Source: Fennellomyces sp. T-0311
Lineage: Eukaryota; Mucoromycota; Mucoromycetes; Mucorales; Lichtheimiaceae
Length of the DNA: 64,000 nt
Direction of reading: 5' to 3'
NCBI GenBank assembly: GCA_025266875.1
Contig: JALLLT010000026.1
Coordinates: forward strand, 372,001 to 436,000
Under the pieces are notes generated by a model. The model saw only the letters and a list, made by a program, of their open reading frames with translations. It did no database searches and was not told the origin of the DNA. Positions 36,882 through 49,235 of the stretch are shown here, in pieces (the first letter of the stretch is position 1; every line of letters starts with the position of its first letter). The position numbers were made by a program, and so were the translations under genes.

Positions 36882-38644
36882 ATGAGGATTCTTACCTTAA
36901 CACTCGGTGCTCTGGCTGTGCTGACTGGCTTCAGTAACGCTGCCCCGCACAAACACGAACACAAGGACGGTTTCGTCAAGGTCGCCAAGAATGGAAAGGG
37001 GTTCACCCGCAATGGTGAACCCTACTTGATTCGTGGTGCCAATTACTGGCAAGGCATGAACCTCGGTGCTGACGATTGCAGTGGTGGTGACCGCAAGCGC
37101 ATGGAGGAGGAAATCAAGCAGATGGCTGATATCGGAATTAACAACTTGCGTGTTATGGCGAGCTCTGAGGGCCCGGACGACCAGCCTTATCGTATGCGCC
37201 CCTCGTTAATGTCTGCACCTGGCGTGTATAACGAGGGTGTTTTCGTTGGCCTGGACCATCTTTTAGACACCATGGGCCGCCACGGCATGACTGCAGTCAG
37301 TATGTATCTGTTATTTTGTATCATGTCCATTTTTGACAGCTAAGCTCTGCTCTTTCATCAGTGACCCTGAATAATTTCTGGCAGTGGAGCGGCGGTTTCG
37401 CGTAAGTGTACTTTATCCACAAAATCGTAGTGGTAACTAAATATTGATTTTCCTGTTGTCAGTCAATACGTTGCTTGGGTCACGGGCAACCAGACCATCC
37501 CTTATCCTGTCGGTGATGATTTCTGGTCCGATTTCACGGCACACAGCGCCCGATTCTACAATGACTCCAGCGTTGTCGATGAAGCACAGGCAATGTGGAA
37601 GGATCATATTGAGACGGTGATCTCACGCCGCAACACCGTTAATGGAAAGCTCTACCGAGACGATCCGGTTATCATGTGTACGATAACAGTCAAAAAAATG
37701 CCGCATGGTAACACTAACTTTGTATTATTGCATTAGCGTGGCAGCTTGCGAACGAGCCCCAGGAGGGTCCCGACTGGTGGTTTGAGGACACCGCTAACTT
37801 TATCAAGAAGAGGGCACCAAAGCACTTGTATGTACTATTACGTATATTTGTTCATACCGAATGTACTAACACCTGAAATGTAGGGTCTCAGCCGGTCTTG
37901 AATCCAAGTTAGATCAATTCGACTTTAACCGTGCACATGTTCACAAGAACATGGATTACACTACTTGCCATTTGTGGGTTGAAAAGTAAGTAAAGTAAAA
38001 ACATGTGCTGATCATCCTTGCGCACTCCTGCTAAGCGGGAATGTCACCCCTTTCGTATGTGCTTACATCCGCTTTGTAGCTGGGGTATCTACGATCCTGC
38101 CAACGAAAGCTCCATTGAAGACGCCTTGGCCTATGCCAAGGATTATTTGTCTAGCCGCAGCCAATGGGCAAAGGATATCAAGAAGCCGATTGTCATGGAA
38201 GAATTCGGAATGGTAACAAATGATATCACTATAGGCATACTTGATACATTAACAGAGCACAAATTAGGCTCGTGACGCATGGATCAAGCCGGATGACGAG
38301 GCATTCAAGTATCATCCCGATACCCCGACGGCGCATAAGGACCGTTACTACCAGTACATTTTTGATACCATTGTCGGCTATGCAAAGAAGGGCCGATTCT
38401 CTGGCAGCAACTTCTGGGCTTACAGTGGCATTGGCCGATCCACTGACTACCCGAACCAGTACGGCATGGTATGTGTACTTCATAGCTTCATCATTACAAG
38501 ACACTAATACACTTTTGAACGCCCTAGAAATGGCTCGGCGATCCCCCACACGAGATTCCCGGCTGGTATGGTGTTTATGACAAGGACACTACTATTCAGA
38601 TTATCGAAGAGTATAATTCGCAATTGAAGGAGTTAGAACATTAG
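36882..38644 (+). CDS. Secreted GH5 endo-beta-1,4-mannanase
   Basis: Eight exons (36882-37299, 37362-37401, 37463-37677, 37737-37827, 37884-37985, 38080-38212, 38268-38468, 38528-38644) give 438 residues. A signal peptide (MRILTLTLGALAVLTGFSNA) is followed by a His-rich start and a GH5 (alpha/beta)8 domain. Family marks: IRGANYWQGMNLG near the N-terminus, GINNLRVMASSEG, the acid/base Glu in WQLANEPQ, and the nucleophile Glu in VMEEFGM. The enzyme would cut beta-1,4 links in mannan, glucomannan or galactomannan outside the cell. The GH5 subfamily 7 pattern is what points to mannan and not cellulose; activity itself is inferred. No carbohydrate-binding module is present. A truncated paralogue lies at 41175-41258. 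Confidence 0.9.
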
Positions 38645-39627
38645 AGAGCAACCATGGTGATTATGTCGCTTTGCTATTGTCCTTATAATGCAATACATAT
38701 TGGTACTTATCTTTTTATAAACGAGGGAGAAATGCTATTTGACGAATACTTTGTTTGAGAATTTCATGGCAGTCGTGTCGAATATCCAGATCGAGTTGAA
38801 AAAGAAGTATTTCCGTGTTTTTGTCAAAATGCAAAAATCTGGTTCACTTGCTACTGATAACCTCGAAATCCATCGATCAACCAAATGACATACGAGCAAA
38901 TGGAGGTGCAACTGGATCCCAGTTCCCTGGTAGTCCTATAACTTTGTCGAACTTTTCGTTTCTTCTGCCATGTCAATAATACATTCTTCAAGAGACAGAT
39001 TTTCGAGCATGATCTAGTAATAAAATTGATGAGTGTAATTATAGTTTAAAAGCTATTATTTATTTCTGAGAGTCATTAGGTCTGCTCCTATAGGTAAATA
39101 GGTCTCTCCCTTACAGTACGTATGTATTTAAATATTACAAAAAGGTTGGAACCATGCATGACCATACGCTTCATGTGTGGATTCCTCTAGTGATATCGGC
39201 AAGATCTTGATTGCCTTTGTGGTTCGGGTGGACCAGGTTGTCGATTTCGTGGAGAACTCCTAGCAGCACTGGTACAATTTCCTCCTATTTGCCGGAGATA
39301 AGGCCGACATCTGTGCGCGGGCGGGCAGTTGAATGTAATTATAAGTGAAGTATCTTCATCTAACGATTCTAAAATTTGACGAACATCCTCTCAGCCCTTA
39401 CTCTTCTATGTATTTCTTTCATAATCGTTATCCTTGCTCATAATCTCCGCATGCTTGTCACTTAGAAATTGTAAATCCTTTTTCGACAGAGTTTTGGTTT
39501 GTGCACTCATTTGCACTCGTCCAACTGAGTGTTTGAAGAGTACAGCATGAGTGTAATATGCAGTATGTTCTGGATATATTAAAAAAAATCGTACATCACA
39601 ACCCTTATATATCAGTGGGGTACGCGC
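38645..39627. other. Intergenic, 1 kb
   Basis: AT-rich, no feature apart from the mannanase 3' region. Confidence 0.4.
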
Positions 39628-41046
39628 TCAACATATACTTTTGACGGATGCACTTAAACAGCGTTTCTTCCATAGTGTTGCTTGGCACGCCACCAGGCGC
39701 TTCACAAGATCCGCCTCTCGGCACCCGGCAATATCTGGGTGCGGTGCATATGTTTCAGCGTTACTCTGCGTTACTCTGCGTTTTGATAGCACCGTAGCAT
39801 GTAAAAGTCTGAACTGCAAGTCTATTCCAAAATTAGGGAAAACTGCGAGCATGGCATTGAGTGGTACCAGTGACAGAAAAGCATAACTGGTGGTATTTAA
39901 TATCTTATATCCATTATATAATAGGAAGCACACACTTTGAATCGCCCAAAGCAATCGTGCGATAGTGACCAAGAATAAAAGAAGCAAGGCAGAGTTCGCA
40001 GGAAAGAATTGATGCTCAGCAATGGTGCTTAACACTTTTGCTCCCATTCATAGAAAACTCACCTAAACACGTTTGACACTGCCGAGTAGACGACAAACAA
40101 CATTGCTTCTTTGATTTTGAAAATGTAAACTTTGGCTACTTTTTTTGAAATTTGATCGAAGCATCGGTTTGACGCGTACTCCGGGGCAATGGGCTTATTG
40201 ACTTAAGGAATTCTAAAAAGAGCTCCATGATCTCCAGCTATGTAAGTAAGTTCAAAAGAGCGATTTCTGGCTTGCTCGGTACCCATGGTAAATGATAGTC
40301 TTGGTTGACTGTATCGGGATAGACATTCGATGGATTATGCAGATTGGAACATCAAACGCCTAGTTGTTGGTCGAAGGCAGATCTGGATCTACATAATTGT
40401 TGCTCTCGATGGACCGCTGACAAAATTCCAGGAGTTCATTAATCGATCTGCAAGTTACGTATATTGCAATGACAGGCAGGTTGGATGCTAGTTGCGAGAC
40501 GATGCCGATGAAATAAAGGAAACGCTTGAAAAGGAAGGTCATGGTTAAACAAAAACGGTAGCCTCTTTAAACAATGCGTTTGAAGCATGAGGATCATCGG
40601 GTAGCACAGAAATGGTGCGCCGAGCAAATTTAACAAAGTGCTACGGGTATGTGCAAAGGGATCGGAATGTGTGGCAACTAGAGCTCGTGCATCGAGCGTT
40701 TGGAATGGCCATTATCTGAGCGAGCAGCTGAACACTGTCAACCGTTAACATAGTGATGATTCGAATTAAAATCAGAGAACGTGTCAGCGTGAAGATCGGG
40801 ATACTTCTTGCTCCCCATCTCTCTCAGGACAAACTTCATGGGAACAATCATCAATCTCATGACAAGTACCGATAAGTTCACGTCACCTAATCGATTATGA
40901 GCTAAGGTGGCAGTGCATACGGCCAATAAAGCTGCTAGGTTGAATTCACTGGTCCATACATAACGTTTTTTTTTTACTGTCCCGTGGCTTTGCAGATTAA
41001 ATGATTCTATATCAAACTTTTTTACGACTGCTGAGTATATATTCAA
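39628..41046 (-). CDS. Candidate multi-exon membrane protein, unidentified
   Basis: The minus strand carries a series of open stretches rich in hydrophobic segments: WTSEFNLAALLAVCTATLA near 40900, FLFKRFLYFIGIVSQLASN and PVIAIYVTCRSINELLEF (40360-40542), ISKKVAKVYIFKIKEAMLF and VVYSAVSNVF ending at a GTGAGT donor near 40060, and ALLLLFLVTIARLLWAIQSV with NTTSYAFLSLVPLNAMLAVF after it. Together they look like exons of a polytopic membrane protein. I could not fix all junctions or a start, and no family is evident. A decayed gene is possible, since the 3' mannanase fragment next to it shows this interval has been rearranged. Confidence 0.35.
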
Positions 41047-41174
41047 ACATTCTGCTCAACTCTTATATGTTTCCTTTTGTGCAACCGGCCGGTGCCTCGG
41101 ATTCTTCCAGCGTATTGGGATATGCCGAAGCCTGATCGTTTAAGTGGCTTTCCGAAGGAGGTTGGAGGATAGTA

Positions 41175-41258
41175 TATGGCATCTATGACAAGGATGGCAC
41201 GGTCCAAGTGATCGAAGAGTGCAGCTCGCAATTGAAATCTTTAGAGGAGAAGCAATAA
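41175..41258 (+). pseudogene. 3' remnant of a GH5 mannanase paralogue
   Basis: An open stretch reading YGIYDKDGTVQVIEECSSQL then KSLEEKQ and stop is closely similar to the last exon of the mannanase gene at 36882-38644, which ends YGVYDKDTTIQIIEEYNSQL, KELEH and stop. No other mannanase exon can be found upstream of it, and the catalytic parts are missing. It is therefore the tail of a duplicated gene that was otherwise lost. Confidence 0.7.
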
Positions 41259-41588
41259 TATTATTAGCAATAAAGGGGCGAGCACGGTCAATGACCTGGT
41301 GCTGACATAAGGTTGCACAACATATGAGAGCATGCGGGATGATCGCCATACTGATTTGGGCAAGATGGGCAGTTGAACGATAGGGGATCGTGACAGGTGT
41401 GTGTGCATACCGTGATGATGTGCATCCATGTGTTTGATCCCTATCCTGCTACTGTATTTACATATGAGGTCCCATGAATGTGATGGTTGCTCTCCCCCTA
41501 TCCAAATCCCCCATTGCGAAATATTATTTAAATACACCGATGCGGACGATGGTCGGTTCTCATCCCAATTACTTTCACAACTATTACC
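41259..41588. promoter_or_regulatory. Promoter region of the kinase gene
   Basis: 330 bases between the GH5 remnant and the kinase. A TATTTAAATA box at about 41524-41533 lies some 55-65 bases before the ATG at 41589. Confidence 0.5.
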
Positions 41589-42643
41589 ATGCCTTCTGTA
41601 ACTGCTCCACCATCAACGCTTCATCCAGCCTTTGCTGCCAAATACGTTCTAGGCGACGAACTTGGAAGCGGCGGCTTTGGCTTCGTCATGTCAGCAACAG
41701 AACGCTTAACCGGCACTGAACGTGCAGTCAAATTTATCTACAAGGCAAAAGTTCCTGCCAGCGCTTGGGTTACCACCAGAAGCAACGAGCGCATGCCCAT
41801 GGAGATTTACGTGCTCAAACATGTTCGACATCCCAATGTCGTACGTTACATTGACTCATTCGAAGACAGCACATTCTTCTACTTGGTCATGGAGCTTCAT
41901 GGCAGTCAGTGGATCTCGCCGCCAGCACCAACTGAGCTCCAGTTGCCTCCCTCGCCTCCAGCTTCACCTCAACTTTCAAACGACAACGATTCGTGCGACG
42001 ACGAAGATGTTGCTGAGCGACGACCACCTACACGACGACCCTCGTGCGACCTGTTTGAGTGCATTGAGCAGCACAGACGCCTGGACGAGAGCCTCACAAA
42101 GAAGATCTTCCGACAGATCATTGAGTGCGTTGCCTATCTTGACAATAAGGGCGTTTGTCATCGTGACATCAAAGACGAAAACATTGTCATCGACAGCGAC
42201 TATAACGTAAGTCTACCCGTAATCCTGCGATCATGTACATGACAAAATATACTTATCACATGTCTCAATGCTTCTAGGTCAAACTCATCGACTTTGGCTC
42301 GGCTGTGCTGTTGCCTCGTCGTCATAACGGACAGCCTAGAAAGGCGTGCTTGCACACCAAGTTCTTTGGCACCGTCTCGTTCGCCGCGCCAGAGATTCTA
42401 CAAAGCAAGCCCTACCAAGCAGAACCCGCTGAGATCTGGGCGTTGGGCGTCCTGCTTTACACAATGCTGTTTGGTGAGGTCCCGTTCGCCAACCCGGCTA
42501 TGGCAATCGCAGGCCGATTCGCTAAGCCAAAGGTCCAGGTCTCGGTCAAGTGCTTGCACCTGATCCATTGTATGCTCGCCCCGTCGGCAGCAAAGCGGCC
42601 TACCATCCATCAGGTGCTGGCTCATCCTTGGTTACGTTGCTGA
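41589..42643 (+). CDS. PAS-kinase-like serine/threonine protein kinase
   Basis: Two exons (41589-42206, 42278-42643) give 327 residues, almost nothing but a kinase domain. Visible motifs: Gly-rich loop GSGGFGFV, AVKFI with the ATP-binding Lys, MEIYVLKHVRHPNVV with the alpha-C Glu, catalytic HRDIKDEN, DFGSA, APE in FAAPEI, and WALGVLLYTMLFGEVPF. The HRDIKDEN plus DFGSA pair and the MELHGSQW hinge are typical of the PASK/Psk group, which in yeast controls sugar partitioning and translation. No PAS domain is present. An insert of about 45 residues, Pro-rich then acidic, follows the hinge. Group assignment is from motifs; role is inferred. Confidence 0.8.
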
Positions 42644-43024
42644 ATCATCATCGCCTAATCACATATACCTCACTACCACCCTTGCATATCTTTCTAATCT
42701 CATCTCTCAGCTCATATTGCATATACTCACACTCTTACATGTTCATCTTATTCCACACTTAAGCTCATTCCTTAATACCATCCCCGCACAACACCTCCTT
42801 TTTTTATTTTAAAAAAAGTAAGACCGCAGACAAGCCTTATATGATTAATCTCTGGGTTGCGCAATAATTGAATTATGTTTTTTTTTTCTTTCCAATAAAA
42901 ACAAGCTGCATCGTGCATTAATGTATATAATAAAACATGCTTTTTCCGTACATTGCGTCGAGCGAAGCACAATTTGGTATGCCTTTTTTTCTTCTAATTG
43001 TCTAGATGCTGGATGTGCCTGGCC
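42644..43024. other. Intergenic between convergent genes
   Basis: 380 bases between the kinase and the Mia40 gene, with AATAAA signals on the minus strand and several T runs. No gene seen. Confidence 0.4.
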
Positions 43025-43608
43025 TTAGAACCAGGATGAAACCCACGAGGAGAATGTCGATGACTCCCCCTCTTCCAATACTGACGAAGCAACCACGCTT
43101 GGCGAAGACGATTTTTCGTCCTTGGATGGCTCTTCGGGCTTCTTCTGCTGTTCTTCCTCATCGTCGTCGTCGTCGTCGATCTCATCGCCGTAGACGTCGG
43201 GATGTTGTCGGAAGCAGTTCTGCATATCTCTAAATTTATCAACACAGTCCACGCCCTTCGGTTCGGCATTCGAGTATACGAAACAGCTGAACGCAGCCTT
43301 GAATTCTTCACCACAGGGTCCCTGTGCCATACCTCCTAAGCCTAAATGATATTCTTAAATTAGCAGCACGCTCTAGCCCCTTCTCTCCTTCCGCCTCCTT
43401 GTTCTTTTTGTTCTCTCTCTCACCCCGGAAACTTACAAGGACAATCCCAGTTGATTTCCCCAGTTTCGGGATCGTAAGCTGCAGCCTGATCTTTTCCATT
43501 CGACTCCTCATTCTCCTTTTTGGGCGTCTCAATTTCAGCTTGTTGATCCACGTATTCCTTGTCCACGAACAGAACCGTGTCTTTTCCGTCCTTTGTTGCG
43601 TATGCCAT
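43025..43608 (-). CDS. MIA40: Mia40, intermembrane-space oxidoreductase
   Basis: Exons 43608-43437 and 43341-43025 give 162 residues. The functional core lies in the middle: WDCPCLGG, with the redox-active CPC, then the twin CX9C helices [20 protein letters not shown] and [16 protein letters not shown]. Mia40 sits in the mitochondrial intermembrane space and inserts disulfides into small Cys-motif proteins, being re-oxidised by Erv1. The N-terminal part ([20 protein letters not shown]) has no long presequence or membrane anchor, so this form resembles the short animal CHCHD4 more than the membrane-anchored yeast protein. The C-terminus is highly acidic (run of Asp and Glu) and Ser-rich. Identity is secure. 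Confidence 0.93.
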
Positions 43609-46600
43609 GTCTTTTAAAAGTGTGGTGTCAACAAGTCCAAAGCGTTGCTGGAGAAATGTGACTTTTTGTATATTCAATTAACGGACCGACTGTATATCCG
43701 TTTCCGTATGCTTCTGTTCGTAGTGACGACCAGCGATTAATAAGCAGACTAAGTCGTTTGGAGCTGCACCCTTGCAAGATGTACATGCTGGAAAGTTGGA
43801 GGAGTGAATGGGATGGGGATTTTGGAAAGACTAGTACTGTCATGGCAACATGTTCCGTTTTGAAAATTTTTACGTGTGTTTGTGGTCATAATCGTCATCA
43901 CATATGTTGCCAGTGGTCATACCAAGCCATATTTGAACGATTATTCCTGTTTTTCCTTTCTACTGTAATTGGAAGTAGCGATATACGCGCACGAGATGTG
44001 ATTAAGGAACAGAGCAGGCCAGTGAGAGTTGCCTTATTCAGGAGTTAACAGGGAAAATGGATGTTTTGTTGTCATGACATCAAGTTCTGGTAACCACAAG
44101 CAACATTAAGAAATTAATTCCGTATAGATGCTATATACGGATATATAAGGGTCGGAATGACACCATTGCATGAACATATTGTCGTACCGACACAGGTTTT
44201 CATTCTTGACATTGATCAGCATAACATTCAATAAGGATTAGCAATGAGATATTGTATGGTAGCGCTGATCATCTGCAACCAGCTTTCCTTCTTTGTCATG
44301 CTGACCACCACTTGTTTCACAAAGCGAATGAACCGCCTCCTGTGTGAGTTTGAAAATACAAAAGTGTGCTTGCCATTGGGAAGATCGTCATTTCACTGAG
44401 CTACGCTCCTAGTAAAGTATATTGCTTAACCAATCTGGAATCTTTAACTTGGCTAGAATAGTAATCTCGCCATGAAATCAAAGGCAAGCATCGACACTTT
44501 ACTATAGCCAGTGTAGGAATTCTTCTTCTCCGTTTGGCACACTTTGAATGAAATGACACATGTGTTAAAATAATTAACCAAGCAATGATATGATGAATGT
44601 AGAGTATACTTCAAGTAAGTGAATCTAAAAATCCTTCTTATCGGTAACTTCGTCAATGGTGACTTTGGGTGCTCGATCCGGCATAGCAGCCGCTGCCGGT
44701 AATCGATTGTGCTGATTGCACAATTTGCTCTGCCATAGTTATTGCGTGGCAAGGCACTCCCCATGTCAATGTCACTTTAATACCACATTCCTACTGGAGC
44801 CATCTCTCGGGAAGTTCATGAACTCTATACTGCAAATACATACACGTCAATTGTCGGGGCATCGCCATCCTTTTCGGTAGGCTTGAAATATCTGGACCTA
44901 AAGGCAAGCAAACGAACCGTCGAGATAGTTTCCAGATGTCTCACCTAAGCAGCCTGTGAATAGACTGGTTGATACGACTATAAGGTAATTACTGTATCCT
45001 ATGGAGTTTCTATGTTCGAGTAGGCACTTCAAGGATGATTCCATAAGTTTTTTTTCAAATAGTATACTCTGTTTCCTATATCTTTTCACTTTGGGCTTTT
45101 CCATTTTGTACATAGGCATATTTATGGGCTCGTCCAGTGATTAAATTTACTTGATTAGTACCGCATTTGTAGAAAAGATATAGCTTACACTGCAAAACTT
45201 TTCAAGACTGAGTAAAGCACTGGATGGATGAAAAGTTATCTTGAAAAAGATGGAAGCATCAGCTGTAGAGCACATCAAGCGGACTATTTTTTTTACAAAA
45301 AGTAGAAGAAACCATGTTGACGATTTACGCATAAAGCCTTACCAGACAACCTCTCGGCATGATTTAAGAGGTTAAGCTTTTCCAAATAGATTATATTATA
45401 GCGATTCAGAAATGAATCCAGGACAATGGACACAGTTCATAAGTGAATTAGACTCCAAAGAATTTTGCAGAGTTGATTGGGATGTAAAAGTATTGCTTTT
45501 TGCGTTCCTCGTTTTGAGTTGGCAGCACAGCCTGGAAAATATCTTTGAACGCTTTCTGACTTGGACAGTGATGGAATCCCTTTAATGTATACGTATGCTT
45601 TGTAGCAAAATTACAGACGCATCCAGTGATGGTAGCGGCGTAAAAAAAAATTGGTATTTTTGGCATTTATGAGGTGCACCAACCTGCTTTAATTTTTGTA
45701 TTAAACTGTCCAAAATGCGCTCTGTACGGAATCGTTGAATTTGTGGCTCTACCCTAATATGGGATCGAAAAGGGCTCCGCTTCTGCTAAACTAAAACAGG
45801 CCAAAAGCATTTGAAAGGAGAAAAGTCAGAGGCAAAAAACATACGAAATGAAAAATCAGAGCAAGAAGAACATATGAAATTAAAAAGATACGATTTCGAG
45901 AAAAGTCGAAAGTCGAAAAACCAAAGGCCAGTACCTTGAAGAACTATCTCGAAAGTCTTTTGCGTTGAAAAGAAGCTGATCCAGCGATTGCATTTCGTTG
46001 ATGTATTATAATTTTTTTCTAGAGAATTTAATGGCGGATTCAGTGGCGTTTATAGCTTGCGGGGAAGACTTACGTAGATAAGTGTGATTTTGGTCTTTTG
46101 CGAAAGTGGAGAGAAGTTTGTCACATATAAGAGCATGCTTTGCTATTTGTAGTGGTGGCTCCGGTCAAGAGCAATATGGGATCGTTCAGTTTATCTTTCC
46201 AGTGTCATCTGAAACCGGGATATGGCAAAAAGTATGTACGTCGAATTTGAATGAAATTGACTAAAAAGTAGGACCTGAATACGCAAATTTGAATTCCATA
46301 GAAAATGGAAAAGCGAAAAGTGAAAAACATAGGGAACAGAATGTACTATATAAAAAAAGGGTACTGGATCATCTTTAAGTACATATTTCAACAGAAAAAC
46401 TCAATAGTACATAATGATTACCTTGTAACCATAGCAACCAGTTTATTTATTGCCATAAGATAGAAAAAATGAAGTGTTATGGTAGCCATTATTTCTACAT
46501 TACTATCTCATGTCCGAGTACTATGTATCATCTTAGATTAAATCTTTTGAGAACATGTTCGAATCGAACTTTTTGATACATATGATTGTGCCAAATTGCA

Positions 46601-47129
46601 CCGTTCACATAGATTTCTTTTTGAAACAGAATGGTGATTACGAGTGAAATCCAAGGAAAGTATCATAACAAGTCAACTTCGCTTAGAGGTAAATCAACAA
46701 GAAGACATCATCTCTGGCCCATTTTGGACGTTCGCCAGTGCAAAAGGCGAGACCACCCATGGAGTAATGGATTCGGGACTCCGACAGGCAACGTAGATAG
46801 ATCGTATAAAGCGTACAACCTGAATCACGTGGACGAACATGAAGGCAACAAAATAGACATGTCCGAAGGTCATAAAAAGTATTACACACAGTCAAACCCT
46901 TCGCTGTATATCCCGTCAATTCCTCTTTTGATTCTATTGACGATCTGGTTTCTAATCCTTGAAGCTGGTTATTAATATTAAGATGTCAAATCTGCTGAAT
47001 CCTGCTTTCTATCGTGTCTTCCAACGCTGAAGTCATCGTTGCTAAACCAAAAGTAAAGGCTCTGTCGAACAAAGTTGCTCGTACTCTATGTCTACTCCAA
47101 TTCACCATACTTCAGGTATTCCATGACGT
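43609..47129. other. AT-rich stretch, 3.5 kb, with coding-like scraps
   Basis: No gene assigned. Minus-strand scraps with protein-like composition occur: AAAMPDRAPKVTIDEVTDKK near 44638-44700, KRYRKQSILFEKKLMESSL near 45000-45110, and HTYTLKGFHHCPSQKAFKDI near 45500-45610. They could be remnants of mobile-element genes but show no diagnostic motif. A roughly 30-base imperfect tandem duplication (unit TCAGAG..AA..ACATA.GAAAT) lies at about 45828-45890. An ATG frame of 114 codons at 46631-46975 ends in a hydrophobic segment; its status is unknown. Confidence 0.3.
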
Positions 47130-47232
47130 TCAATTTTTCACTAGTATGTAGGAATTTTCAAGAATATATATACATTCAATCAGACTAATATATACAATGC
47201 CGACAGAAGTTCCAAAGCAGTTATACAACTTC

Positions 47233-47442
47233 CTAACCCGGAGGTGGTAGACATCTTTCAAATAACCCCAGGAGTGCAGATGATGATACAGTAGCCTTGC
47301 AACCATGACGGCCACGAGCCAAGCAATGGGGCCAGCCATAATATTCCCTTGTATCAGCATCTAAGATGACATAAGGACCGTGAATAAGCATACTCGCCTG
47401 GCAGGATTCGGAGACCAGTTGTTGGGACAAGCTACCCCGCAT
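47233..47442 (-). CDS. Possible small gene divergent from PEX19
   Basis: An ATG at 47442 opens MRGSLSQQLVSESCQ and meets a GTATGC site at about 47393; a TCTTAG acceptor near 47362 could remove a short intron and continue to a stop at 47233. An alternative frame from the same region encodes a hydrophobic segment (MAGPIAWLVAVMVARLLYHH). The short spacing to the PEX19 start (113 bases) would suit a shared divergent promoter. No domain is recognised and neither frame is compelling. Confidence 0.2.
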   Translation of the reverse strand: MRGSLSQQLVSESCQASMLIHGPYVILDADTREYYGWPHCLARGRHGCKATVSSSALLGLFERCLPPPG

Positions 47443-47554
47443 CTTTTGCGCGGCTTCTCAAAAATCAGTTATTCACAGGGCATGTGAAAAAACTTCCACT
47501 GTGCATTTCCGGCTGACACACGCTCTTTTTCATTTACCGTTTTCTCTGACTAAT

Positions 47555-48698
47555 ATGGCAACACCCAACGAAAAGGCACCTGCGCAGCACGATGCAGACT
47601 CTGATTTGGACGATTTGCTCGATGGTAAACGCCAGAATACAAGGAGTAAGCTGTTGCCTTGACCGGGTTCTGTGGTTTTTCTCTGTAGACGTCCTAGATG
47701 ATTTCAACACGTTGTCGACTTCTGAGAAGAAGCCCGCCAAAGCGGAAGCCAAGCAACCGCAGCAAGCAAAGCAAGAGCCAAAGGAGTCCTCGGGGTCGCT
47801 GGACGACATGTTTGATGAGGACGAATTCAGCAAACAATTGGCAGCCAACATGCAAGAACTTATGGGACAATTGGATCAGGACAAGGAAATGAAGGAAACT
47901 TTTGAGAAGATCTGGAGCTCGTTCGAGGCGGGTGAAGCAGGCCCAGCGGATCCGGCAAATAGCTCGTCCAGGGCAGTACCACAGCCAGGTGGCGAGCAGC
48001 CAGCAGCAGGTGGACAAACGTTCCAGGAGAAGATTGCCCAAACTATGAACAAACTTAAAGATAGCTCAAAGCAGGTGGATGTAAGTTGGCTCTTACGGCT
48101 GGTCTATCGTGTTACTTATATATGTGCGCAGTCATCCATCGCGGAAGAAGGTGTACCAGAAGACGCTTTTATGGCTGAAATGATGCGACAGATGGAATCG
48201 TTGGCAGAAAATGGCGAATTTGAAAACGTACTGGAGGGTATGATGCAGCAACTTATGTCCAAGGAGCTGCTATACGAACCACTGAAGGAAATGGCTGGCA
48301 AAGTACGTTACTAAGGGAATTTGAATCGGCTGGGAAACATTAACCCCGAGCCCCGCGTGTATGTAGTACCCCGAATGGTTGAAGGAAAATAAGGACAAAC
48401 TGCCTCAGGCTGAGTATGAACGATACGAGAAGCAACATGAGCTGTGCAAGCAAGTCGTTGCGAAATATGAGGCATCCAACTTTGATGAAAAGGACGAGAA
48501 ACAATCAAGGGAAATCATGGATTTGATGCAAAAGGTATGTTGCAGTCAGCTGATTGGATATTATACGAAGCTAACCATCATTGCGTACAGATGCAAGATT
48601 TAGGGCAACCACCTGCCAGTATGCTGGAGGAAATGGCGCCTGGTGCTAACTTAAATGCTGCCAATCTTGATGATTTGGAAAACTGTAACATTATGTAA
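47555..48698 (+). CDS. PEX19: Pex19, peroxisomal membrane protein receptor
   Basis: Exons 47555-47624, 47689-48080, 48132-48302, 48367-48534 and 48591-48698 give 302 residues with continuous phase. The N-terminus is acidic and disordered, with DDLLDDVLDDF as the Pex3-binding type of helix; the C-terminal domain contains FMAEMMRQMESL, MQQLMSKELLYEPLKEM and YPEWLKENKDKL, typical of the Pex19 fold that binds the membrane-targeting signals of peroxisomal membrane proteins. The protein ends in CNIM, a CaaX box for farnesylation, which is conserved in this family. Pex19 is a cytosolic chaperone and import receptor that docks on Pex3. Identity is firm. Confidence 0.95.
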
Positions 48699-49235
48699 TA
48701 AGAATAATCCTTAAAAAAGAAAAACATTTGCATACTACATACCAGTATTGATTAGTGATAGACGATATGGAACATGCACTGGCGCTGTGTTATAGAAGGC
48801 TCAAACTGGAACTTTGTCGCTGCAAACAATCATTTAATGGACTTAATCGCTAGAACCCCTTCCATCCTTCCCCTCGATCAAACTACCAATTCTGGGGTAT
48901 AAACTCCAATCACTAAACACCATAAATACAAAAAAAAAGTATTGATTAGTGATGTATTTGCTTGTCTAAGTTGCGCTACTACCCTGATATCTGTCAACAC
49001 AAACTAGCTAAGGGTGTCTTATGCGGGCTAGATATTGCCATGTAATTATTATTTTGCATATTTTTATATATACAATCCATTTAATAATAGTGATGAAAAC
49101 TTACAGAAAAAAGGGAAAAGAAAAGTATCGATGCAAAAATGCTATTTGGGAATGGGTTTTTGTGTGAGAAAAGAGGAAGAGGAGTGAGGATGATTTTTAT
49201 AGGAATATCTCATATACTAAGTATAGGTGGTAAGT
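48699..49235. other. Intergenic between convergent genes
   Basis: 0.5 kb of AT-rich 3' sequence of PEX19 and the desaturase. A short repeat, GTATTGATTAGTGAT, occurs at about 48745 and again at 48940. No gene seen. Confidence 0.4.

Noticed and set aside
36664..37012. Minus-strand frames overlapping the mannanase start
   Set aside because: Shadows of the real plus-strand gene and its promoter.
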